9,168 nt of DNA from Gemmatimonadota bacterium (GTDB lineage Bacteria; Gemmatimonadota; Gemmatimonadetes; Gemmatimonadales; GWC2-71-9): contig JAOUIC010000038.1 in NCBI GenBank assembly GCA_029884275.1, positions 1 to 9,168 on the forward strand, read 5' to 3'. The position numbers and the translations under genes are program-made. The notes under the pieces are model-generated. The model was not told the DNA's origin. It ran no database searches and was given only the letters and a program-made list of their open reading frames with translations. This document shows positions 1 through 5,918 of the stretch, piece by piece; position 1 is the first letter of the stretch; the number at the start of each line of letters is the position of its first letter.

Positions 1-128
1 CGGGCTCCCTCGCCGTGCTTGGCCTCGCGCTTCCGCCGGAACGCGCGCCAGGACGTATCGTCGGGGAAGGACCGGACGCAGTGCCCGAGCTGGCCCGCCT
101 GCTGCGTGAAGAAGCGAAGGTGATCTAG
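1..128 (+). CDS. etfB: Electron transfer flavoprotein beta subunit, C-terminal fragment (5' end outside window)
   Basis: Only the last 41 codons are present, read from the third base of the window to the TAG at 126-128. The visible protein has a leucine/proline-rich stretch, then GRIVGEG, and ends in LARLLREEAKVI. This closely matches the usual C-terminus of EtfB, where an acidic linker leads to a final helix ending LLREEAKVI. EtfB binds AMP and pairs with EtfA to carry electrons from flavin dehydrogenases. The next gene, etfA, starts 3 bp after this stop, the standard etfB-etfA order. The dehydrogenase-recognition loop and AMP-binding residues lie off the left edge and cannot be judged. The identification rests on the tail plus the adjacent etfA. 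Confidence 0.88.
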   Translation, partial: GSLAVLGLALPPERAPGRIVGEGPDAVPELARLLREEAKVI

Positions 129-131
129 ACC

Positions 132-1100
132 ATGCCCGTGATTCTTGCAGTCACCGAGCAGCGCGATGGCGCGCTCAGGAAGGTGTCGCTGGAGGTCGTC
201 TCGGCGGCCCGGCGGCTCGCGGATCAGCTCGGGGCGACGGTCGACGCCATCGTCCTTGCGCCAGGCCCGGTCGGCGGGGTCGAGCAACTCGGCCAGCACG
301 GGGCCGACCGGGTGCTCCAGGCGACGCACGATTCGTTCATCCGCTATTCGCCCGATGGCTTTGCCGCCGCCGTGGCCTCGGCGGGGAAGCAGGCCGCCGG
401 CATCGTCTTCGCGGCGACCGCGACCGGCAGGGACCTGGCACCGCGGGTGGCCGCGCGCCTCGGTGTCGGGTTGGCGAGTGACGTCACCGAATTCGGCATG
501 GAGAACGGGAAGGTTGTCGTGACGCGACCGGTCTACGCTGGCAAGGTGCTGCAGCGGCTCCGGCTCGATGCCACCCCCGCGATCATCTCCATCCGGCCGA
601 ATACCATCCGGCCAGTCCTCTCCGCCAAGGCGGGATCTCTCGCGGAGAGCACCGTGCCGGCGTTCACCGAACGGGTCAAAGTGACCGGGGTGAAGGCGCC
701 GGCCGACGCGGCCCTCGATGTGGCGGAAGCGCCGATTGTGGTGAGCGGCGGCCGTGGCTTGAGAGAGCCGGAGCAGTTCAAGTTGCTGGAAGACCTGGCG
801 GCCGCATTCGGCAGCGCGGCGGTCGGGGCGAGCCGGGCGGTGGTGGATGCCGGATGGCGCGATCACGGTTCCCAGGTGGGCCAGACCGGCAAGACTGTCA
901 GCCCGAACCTCTATGTGGCGGTCGGCATCTCGGGGGCCATTCAGCATCTGGCTGGCATGCGGACCGCCAGGACCATCGTGGCGATCAACCGCGACAAGGA
1001 TGCCCCGATCTTCAAGGTGGCGGATTACGGCATCGTGGGGGACCTGTTCGAGGTGGTGCCCCGGCTGACCGCCGAGGTGAAACGGCTTCGGGGGGAGTAA
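132..1100 (+). CDS. etfA: Electron transfer flavoprotein alpha subunit
   Basis: A 322-residue protein, full length for EtfA. The N-terminal half (about 1-190) is the alpha/beta nucleotide-fold domain. The C-terminal half is the FAD domain with the family's signature segments: SGGRG at 205-209, GASR at 232-235, QVGQTGKTVSP at 248-258, GISGAIQH at 265-272, INRD at 285-288 and DYGIVGD at 298-304. With EtfB it forms a soluble heterodimer whose FAD takes electrons from acyl-CoA and similar dehydrogenases and passes them to ETF-quinone oxidoreductase. A gene for that enzyme lies at 3003-4658, which favours a respiratory, non-bifurcating ETF. The ATG follows the etfB stop by 3 bp, so the two are co-transcribed and probably translationally coupled. 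The Shine-Dalgarno signal is weak (gaagg, about 11 bp upstream). The stop TAA lies 1 bp from the stop of the convergent aminotransferase gene. Confidence 0.96.
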   Translation: MPVILAVTEQRDGALRKVSLEVVSAARRLADQLGATVDAIVLAPGPVGGVEQLGQHGADRVLQATHDSFIRYSPDGFAAAVASAGKQAAGIVFAATATGRDLAPRVAARLGVGLASDVTEFGMENGKVVVTRPVYAGKVLQRLRLDATPAIISIRPNTIRPVLSAKAGSLAESTVPAFTERVKVTGVKAPADAALDVAEAPIVVSGGRGLREPEQFKLLEDLAAAFGSAAVGASRAVVDAGWRDHGSQVGQTGKTVSPNLYVAVGISGAIQHLAGMRTARTIVAINRDKDAPIFKVADYGIVGDLFEVVPRLTAEVKRLRGE

Positions 1101-1101
1101 C

Positions 1102-2358
1102 TCAGCCGGTCCGGTGACGGGCCACCAGCTCTCCGATCCGCCGCACCCCCTCGGCGACCTGGGCCTCCTCGGGGCCGAACGAGAAGCGGACGTACCCGCG
1201 GAAACGCGAGGGACGTCCGCTTCGGCGTTTCCCGGGGTTGATGTCGAAGAATTCCCCCGGGACACAGATCACTTTCTCCTTGATCGCGGCCTTGAAGAAC
1301 GACATCCCGTCGTTGATCGACGCCGGCAGGTCGGAGAGGTCCGCCCAGCAGTAGAACGTCCCCTCAGGGTCCAGGTCGAACCGCATACCGGTGGCGGCGA
1401 GTCCGGATCGGAGGATTTCACGCTTCCGCAGGAACGCCGCCCGGATGGCCGCCGATTCCGCCCGCACGACGTCCGGTGCGAGCAGTGGGATTGCCGCCCG
1501 CTGCAGCGGCTTGCTCCCCCCGCCGTCGAGGAACGAGCCGGTGCTGGAGACGGCATCGATGACCGTCCGCGGTCCCACGATCCAGGTGCACCGCCAGCCG
1601 GGGTATCGCCAGTTCTTGGTCAGGCCGTCGAAGATCACCACCGGATCCCGGTCCACATCCTCCACGTGGCGGGCGGCCGAGACCGGCCCGCCCCCAGCGC
1701 CCCAGACGTAGTGCGAGTAAAACTCGTCCAGCAGCAGGGTGCACTGCAAATCGCGCGCGGTGGCCACCCAGCGCCCGAGCGTCTCGTCGCGCAGCACCTT
1801 GCCGGTCGGGTTGTTGGGGTTCGAGAGCAGGATCGCCGACAGCCCGCGGCCGGTGATCTCCCGCCGGAGGTCCTCAATCGAGAAGTCGTAGCCACGTGAA
1901 CCGTCGAGCAGGATCGGGATCGAGGTGAACATCCGGAAGATGTCGAGCAACTCCTCATAGGCGGTGTAGTCGGGCAGGAAGTGGCCCAGGTTGATTTCAC
2001 CCAGTGCAGCCACGGCCCGGGTGAGGGACGCGCGCCCGCCGCCGCAGATGCAGACGTTCCGCTCCGTATAGCGTGAGGCCCGGTCGCACCGGTACAGTTC
2101 GTTGTAGAGAGTGGCCACCGCGTGGCGGAGCTCCGGAATGCCCGCGACCGGTGCGTACTCCTGATCCTCCAGCCCGATCTTCACCTCGCCCACGCGCGGC
2201 GGCGCCCCGGGAAGTTGCCCCGTCTCCGGCATCCCCTGGCCAAGATTACACCAGTCGGGGTGGCCATAGCGGTAGCCGTGCCTGGCCGCCTCGGCCATGA
2301 CATAGATCACGCCGGTGAACGGAACCGCACGGAAACCGGGTACCTGGGTTGGCTGCAT
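1102..2358 (-). CDS. PLP-dependent aminotransferase, class I/II (fold type I)
   Basis: A 418-residue protein of normal aminotransferase size. Visible active-site elements are NPNNPTG at 180-186 (Asn183 contacts the PLP ring oxygen), DEFY at 211-214 (Asp211 pairs with the pyridine nitrogen, Tyr214 with O3'), the Schiff-base lysine Lys248 in LTKNWRYPGWR with Arg256 as phosphate contact, and Arg391 in YVRFSFG as the substrate carboxylate anchor. The N-terminus (TGVIYVMAEA, then NLGQGMPETG) fits the aspartate/LL-diaminopimelate-like branch, but the amino acid substrate cannot be read from sequence. The reading frame stays open for 62 codons upstream, into the methyltransferase gene. I chose the ATG at 2358 because it lies just after that gene's stop (11 bp gap) and leaves a family-like N-terminus; no strong ribosome site is seen. 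It is probably co-transcribed with the methyltransferase. Confidence 0.9.
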   Translation of the reverse strand: MQPTQVPGFRAVPFTGVIYVMAEAARHGYRYGHPDWCNLGQGMPETGQLPGAPPRVGEVKIGLEDQEYAPVAGIPELRHAVATLYNELYRCDRASRYTERNVCICGGGRASLTRAVAALGEINLGHFLPDYTAYEELLDIFRMFTSIPILLDGSRGYDFSIEDLRREITGRGLSAILLSNPNNPTGKVLRDETLGRWVATARDLQCTLLLDEFYSHYVWGAGGGPVSAARHVEDVDRDPVVIFDGLTKNWRYPGWRCTWIVGPRTVIDAVSSTGSFLDGGGSKPLQRAAIPLLAPDVVRAESAAIRAAFLRKREILRSGLAATGMRFDLDPEGTFYCWADLSDLPASINDGMSFFKAAIKEKVICVPGEFFDINPGKRRSGRPSRFRGYVRFSFGPEEAQVAEGVRRIGELVARHRTG

Positions 2359-2369
2359 GATCCGGGGTG

Positions 2370-2867
2370 TCAGCGCAGTCGTGGGAGAAGACGTGGCACG
2401 CGGTCGCGATAGGCGGGGAACTCCGGAAACCGGGCGGTGAGCTTCCGCTCCTCCACCGCCGCCTTGCGGTCGAAATACACCAGCGACACTCCCCCGGCGA
2501 CGAGGCCCATGACCCAGGTCGACAGTATCCAGGCGAGGCCCCACAGAACGAGGATCACGCCGAGATAGATCGGGTGCCGCACATGGCGGTAGATGCCATG
2601 CGTCACGAGCGCGCCACTCTCCCTGGGCGTCGTGGCTGGCGTCAGGTTGTCTCCCATGACTCTCACCGCTGCCGCAGCGATGGCGACACCGGCCGCCATC
2701 ACGACCAGACCGAGGAAGCGCCAGTCGCTCCGAGGCTCAAGCAGGTCGGCCAGCGCGCTCTCTGTGGGGACCTGCGCCGCGGCGTACGGCAGGCCGAAGC
2801 CGATCAGGAGGAACAGGATCAGCTGGCCCCAGACCCAGGGATCGCGCGACCAGAGGGGGAATGGCAT
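2370..2867 (-). CDS. Membrane methyltransferase, isoprenylcysteine carboxyl methyltransferase/PEMT-like
   Basis: A 165-residue hydrophobic protein with predicted membrane segments near residues 15-33, 51-70 and 98-132, the last probably a re-entrant pair. Its C-terminal half carries the signature of this S-adenosylmethionine-dependent family: GIYRHVRHPIYLG at 91-103, then EERKLTARFPEFPAYRDRVPR at about 139-159, where the RHPxYxG and EE..L...FPE..Y...VPR elements form the cofactor and catalytic core. Bacterial members methylate small or lipid-like substrates and most are uncharacterised; the target here is unknown. I chose the ATG at 2867 because hydrophobic, family-like sequence begins there. 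The open frame continues upstream, but that stretch reads as a shadow of the divergent ETF-QO gene. It is the first gene of a minus-strand pair with the aminotransferase. Confidence 0.85.
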   Translation of the reverse strand: MPFPLWSRDPWVWGQLILFLLIGFGLPYAAAQVPTESALADLLEPRSDWRFLGLVVMAAGVAIAAAAVRVMGDNLTPATTPRESGALVTHGIYRHVRHPIYLGVILVLWGLAWILSTWVMGLVAGGVSLVYFDRKAAVEERKLTARFPEFPAYRDRVPRLLPRLR

Positions 2868-2907
2868 GCCGGAAGTGAGCCGAATGGGTTGCTGAACGGT
2901 AGTCCAC

Positions 2908-2929
2908 CTGCCGGCGACCACGCCAGCAG
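2908..2929. repeat. Imperfect inverted repeat in divergent intergenic region
   Basis: The arms CTGCCGGCG (2908-2916) and CGCCAGCAG (2921-2929) pair as inverted repeats with one mismatch around a 4-base centre ACCA. The position in the only divergent gap would suit an operator, but such repeats also arise by chance in DNA this rich in G and C. Confidence 0.3.
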
Positions 2930-2987
2930 CCGGCCTCTGCCGTCCTGCGCCCGGCGCGAGCATATTGAGCCGTGGTGCCACCTCCAC

Positions 2988-2992
2988 GAGGA
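2988..2992 (+). promoter_or_regulatory. Candidate ribosome binding site for ETF-QO
   Basis: GAGGA lies 10 bp before the GTG at 3003. It supports the GTG start over the internal ATG at 3093, which would begin only six residues before the FAD-binding glycine motif and is preceded by gctggag, a weaker match. Confidence 0.45.
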
Positions 2993-3002
2993 CAGGTTTC
3001 GC

Positions 3003-4658
3003 GTGCCCCCGATTCTGCCAAGCCGACACCAGCCCCAGCTCCCGCTCGACCGCCTGATCCTGGCGGAATCCCCCGGCGCCGAAGCGCTGGAGATGGACGT
3101 GCTCTTCGTCGGCGCGGGTCCCGCGGGACTGGCCGGGGCCATCGAGCTTGCGCGCCTCGTGAAGCAGAGCCGGGAACAGGGATCGGGGATGGCCGATCTC
3201 AACATTGGCGTCCTCGAGAAGGCCGGAAGCCTGGGGGAGCACAGCCTCTCCGGTGCGGTGGTCAATCCGCGGGCGCTCAGGGAGCTCTTCCCCGAACTGA
3301 CGGATCGCGAGTTCCCGTTCCGCCAGCCGGTCGCCGGGGAAGCGGTGTACTTCCTTACCGCCGGCGGATCCCGCCGCCTCCCGACCCCCCCGACGATGCA
3401 CAATGAGGGGTTCTATACCGCGTCCCTGTGCGAACTGGTCCGATGGCTCGGGGAGCGGGCGGAAGCTCTCGGCGTGAACCTCTTTCCCGGATTTCCGGCT
3501 GACGCGCTCCTGGTGGAGGGCCGCTCGGTACGCGGCGTGAGGACCACGCCCAGCGGTCTCGACCGGGAGGGAAGTCCCGGCGGCAGCTATGCCGAGCCCA
3601 CGGACATCAGCGCGAGGATCACCGTCCTGACCGAGGGCACCCGCGGGACGCTGGGCCAGGGCTATCGCGAATGGCAGGGGATCCGCTCGCCCAACCCCCA
3701 GGTCTTCGCGCTCGGCGTCAAGGAGGTGTGGCGGGTGAAGCGGCCGCTCGACCGGGTGGTACACACCCTGGGCTGGCCGCTGCCTCCCGATGCGTTCGGC
3801 GGCAGCTGGATCTACCCCCTGGGCCCGGAACTGGTCTCTCTCGGGCTGGTCGTGGGCCTGGACTACCGCCAGTCACAGCTGGACGCACACGTCCTGCTCC
3901 AGCGGCTGAAGCTGCACCCGCTGGTCCGGCCGCTGCTCGAGGGCGGCGAACTGCTCGAGTGGGGTGCCAAGACGATTCCGGAGGGCGGATACTACGCCCT
4001 TCCCGACCGCCGGTCGGGCGATGGCATCCTCATGGCGGGTGACACCGTGGGCTTCGTGGACGTGCCCTCGCTCAAGGGGGTTCATTATGCCATGCAGTCC
4101 GGGATGTACGCCGCCCGGACCGCGTTCGGTGCACTCCGGGCCGGCGACACCTCGGCCGAGGGGCTCTCGGCGTACGACCGCATGCTCGATGACAGCTACA
4201 TCGTTCGCGACCTGCACCGCACCCGCAACATGCGGCTGGCGTTCAAGGACGGCCTGGTGGTCGGCGCGGTGAAAGCCGGCCTGATGACGCTGACCGGCGG
4301 CCGTTTCCCGGGGGGGCAGATCACGATGCACCCCGACGCCGAACGCCGCCGCGACCTTTCCAAGGCGGCTCCCTTCGTGCCGGACGGCGTGCTCACCTTC
4401 AGCAAGGTCGACGCGGTCTTCAAGTCGGGGAACGCGACCCGGGATACGATTCCACCGCACCTGCTGGTGGGAGAGGATGTCACCGGCGACGTGGCCGAGT
4501 TCTACAGCCACCTCTGCCCCGCCGGAGTCTACGAACGGGTCGGGGACGAACTCCGGGTGAACGCCCCGAACTGCATTGACTGCAAGGCCACCGACATCCT
4601 CGGCCCGCGCTGGACGCCGCGCGAGGGCGGGAGCGGTCCCAAGTACCGGCTGATGTAG
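3003..4658 (+). CDS. etf-QO: Electron transfer flavoprotein:quinone oxidoreductase with altered [4Fe-4S] ligand set
   Basis: A 551-residue protein, normal length for the family, that takes electrons from ETF and reduces membrane quinone. The N-terminal FAD motif is VGAGPAG at 36-42. LGEHSLSGAVVNPRAL follows, typical of this family, and the second FAD segment GILMAGDTVGFVDVPSLKG lies around 341-359. The C-terminal ferredoxin-like domain shows LCPAGVYE with Cys505, then NCIDCKATD with Cys524 and Cys527. The classical enzyme reads NCxxCKTCD here, with a fourth ligand; this protein has Thr530 (codon ACC, 4590-4592) at that place, while the downstream W..PREGGSGP..Y segment is kept. The GTG at 3003 is chosen for its ribosome site and the residue 1-30 extension, which I recall from related proteins. 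The frame stays open back to 2367, but that part is antisense to the methyltransferase. The gene heads a plus-strand run. Confidence 0.93.
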   Translation: MPPILPSRHQPQLPLDRLILAESPGAEALEMDVLFVGAGPAGLAGAIELARLVKQSREQGSGMADLNIGVLEKAGSLGEHSLSGAVVNPRALRELFPELTDREFPFRQPVAGEAVYFLTAGGSRRLPTPPTMHNEGFYTASLCELVRWLGERAEALGVNLFPGFPADALLVEGRSVRGVRTTPSGLDREGSPGGSYAEPTDISARITVLTEGTRGTLGQGYREWQGIRSPNPQVFALGVKEVWRVKRPLDRVVHTLGWPLPPDAFGGSWIYPLGPELVSLGLVVGLDYRQSQLDAHVLLQRLKLHPLVRPLLEGGELLEWGAKTIPEGGYYALPDRRSGDGILMAGDTVGFVDVPSLKGVHYAMQSGMYAARTAFGALRAGDTSAEGLSAYDRMLDDSYIVRDLHRTRNMRLAFKDGLVVGAVKAGLMTLTGGRFPGGQITMHPDAERRRDLSKAAPFVPDGVLTFSKVDAVFKSGNATRDTIPPHLLVGEDVTGDVAEFYSHLCPAGVYERVGDELRVNAPNCIDCKATDILGPRWTPREGGSGPKYRLM

Positions 4659-4661
4659 CCG

Positions 4662-5918
4662 ATGGAATCCGAGGGCAGGTTAAGCCGCCGCCGTTCCCGT
4701 GCGAGCGCCTCGCTCGAGGCGGTGACCGCCTCGCCCCCCTCGTTTGGGCACCGGCTCCTGGCCACCGATCCCGTCAATCTCGATCCTGGCGCCAGCGGTG
4801 AGCTGATCGTGGCCCGGTCGCGCGCGATCATGATCGGCCTGCTGCTCGTGGTACCGCTGGTCCACCTCTTCATGGGTCCGGATCCGCACGCCGGAATCGT
4901 GGGCACCACCGCCACCGCGTTCGCCCTCTGCTTCGCGCTGGGCTACCTCGTGCTGCTCGTTCGGGCGGTCTACCGCCCCTGGTTCGGGATGGTCACCAGC
5001 CTGGTCGACGTGACCCTCGTCAGCGCCGCGCTGATGGCGTTCGTGCTCCTGCGCGAGCCCGTCACCGCCACCAACAGCCGCCTGATCTTCGACTTCTACT
5101 TCTTCGCGATCGCCGCCACGGCGCTGCGCTATGACGCGCGGATCACCCTGGCCGCGGGCCTGCTGGCGGTGGTGCAGTATGCGCTCGTGATCGCGGTCGC
5201 CGCCCTGAAGTTCGACCTCCTCGCCGCCTCCCCGCTCAGCGGTCCCTACGGCCGGTTCGACTGGCCGACGCAGGTCTCCCGGGTCATCCTGCTCGCGACC
5301 ATGACGGCTCTGGCGGCGGCGATCGTGTACCGCAGCCGCGAACTGCGTCGTCTGTCCCGTTCCGACCGGCTGACCGGGTTGCCCAACCGGACCTACCTCG
5401 AGGAGCGGCTGGTCGCGGAGTTCGCGCGGGCGCGGCGCTACGAGGAACCGCTGGCGCTCGCGATCCTGGACGTGGGCCACTTCACGCGGTTCAACGATAC
5501 CTGGGGACACGCCGCCGGCGATGTCGTGCTGCAGGCGGTGGCACAGACCCTGCTGGACTCGATTCGGGAGAGCGACGTGGCGGTGCGGTACGGCGGCGAG
5601 GAGTTCGTCCTGCTCTTGCCCGGGATGGACTCCACCGCGGCGGTCGAGCGCGCCGAGCGGCTTCGCCGCCGGATGGAGGAGACCGTCATCCGGATTCCGC
5701 GGCGCGCCGATCCGGGCAGGATCACGATCAGTATCGGCGTGAGCGCCTACCGGATCGATGGCGACTCCCCGGAGGCCCTGCTCGACGCGGCGGACGCCAG
5801 GCTGTTCGAGGCCAAGGAGGGAGGGCGGAACCGCGTGGTCGGTCCGCCGCCCGCATCCCGTGCGACGGAACCGAGAAGCAGGCCGAGTGCGGCCTTCCAC
5901 GCGAGAGGAGAAGTCTAA
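4662..5918 (+). CDS. Membrane-bound diguanylate cyclase (GGDEF domain)
   Basis: A 418-residue protein. Residues 1-52 are a basic, serine/proline-rich tail; about six membrane helices follow (55-71, 79-101, 107-130, 141-155, 161-182, 207-223). A GGDEF domain begins at SDRLTGLPNR (234-243). It makes c-di-GMP from two GTP. The active-site loop is GGEEF at 311-315. An inhibitory-site RxxD (RESD, 302-305) stands the canonical five residues before it, so product feedback is likely. Asp270 (metal), Asn278 and Asp287 (guanine), and the Lys/Arg of AKEGGRNR are kept. The usual D-x-D-x-F-K reads D-V-G-H-F-T, so the second Asp is Gly272 and the Lys is Thr275. The membrane domain resembles no sensor family I can name. 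The ATG lies 3 bp after the ETF-QO stop and lacks a clear ribosome site, suggesting coupling; a later start nearer the first helix is possible. Confidence 0.9.
   Translation: MESEGRLSRRRSRASASLEAVTASPPSFGHRLLATDPVNLDPGASGELIVARSRAIMIGLLLVVPLVHLFMGPDPHAGIVGTTATAFALCFALGYLVLLVRAVYRPWFGMVTSLVDVTLVSAALMAFVLLREPVTATNSRLIFDFYFFAIAATALRYDARITLAAGLLAVVQYALVIAVAALKFDLLAASPLSGPYGRFDWPTQVSRVILLATMTALAAAIVYRSRELRRLSRSDRLTGLPNRTYLEERLVAEFARARRYEEPLALAILDVGHFTRFNDTWGHAAGDVVLQAVAQTLLDSIRESDVAVRYGGEEFVLLLPGMDSTAAVERAERLRRRMEETVIRIPRRADPGRITISIGVSAYRIDGDSPEALLDAADARLFEAKEGGRNRVVGPPPASRATEPRSRPSAAFHARGEV
4715..4733. repeat. Perfect inverted repeat in the first codons of the cyclase gene
   Basis: CGAGGCGGT (4715-4723) and ACCGCCTCG (4725-4733) form perfect 9 bp arms with a single central base. 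A third copy, GCCTCG at 4707-4712, can pair instead with CGAGGC at 4715-4720, giving two mutually exclusive hairpins about 45-70 bases after the start codon. This lies in coding sequence (codons about 16-24), so it may be incidental. Confidence 0.5.
5903..5910 (+). promoter_or_regulatory. Strong ribosome binding site for the lipoprotein metalloprotease
   Basis: GAGAGGAG ends 8 bp before the GTG at 5919. It is the best Shine-Dalgarno match in the window. It fixes the GTG as the start, although the codon directly abuts the TAA of the cyclase gene, and it lies within the last cyclase codons. Confidence 0.75.

Larger units (their letters stand above)
2868..3002. promoter_or_regulatory. Intergenic region between divergent methyltransferase and ETF-QO genes
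   Basis: A 135 bp gap between two genes transcribed outward, so promoters for both directions should lie here or overlap the gene starts. It holds one AT-rich spot (CATATT at 2961-2966) in otherwise very GC-rich DNA, which could serve as a -10 element in either direction. No convincing -35 element accompanies it. An imperfect inverted repeat lies at 2908-2929. The function is inferred from gene arrangement alone. Confidence 0.4.

Noticed and set aside
132..1100. An electron-bifurcating or FixAB-type ETF
   Set aside because: No bifurcating partner dehydrogenase or fixX is in view, and a full ETF-QO with its own ferredoxin-like domain lies nearby. EtfB is too incomplete to test further, so this is unlikely but not excluded.
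1114..1899. A 261-codon plus-strand open frame following etfA
   Set aside because: It is antisense to the aminotransferase active-site region, where the minus-strand protein carries all the PLP motifs.
2958..2971. A sigma-70 promoter at the CATATT spot
   Set aside because: No acceptable -35 element at the right distance on either strand, so I kept it only as part of the intergenic description.
2367..3002. In-frame upstream extension of the ETF-QO gene, giving a 763-residue protein
   Set aside because: The extra sequence is antisense to the methyltransferase gene, has no recognisable domain and is full of Arg, Pro, Gly and His. The GTG at 3003 with its ribosome site gives the normal family length.
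2868..3764. Upstream extension of the methyltransferase frame to 464 residues on the minus strand
   Set aside because: It runs antisense through the conserved FAD domain of ETF-QO. Family-like sequence starts only at the ATG at 2867.
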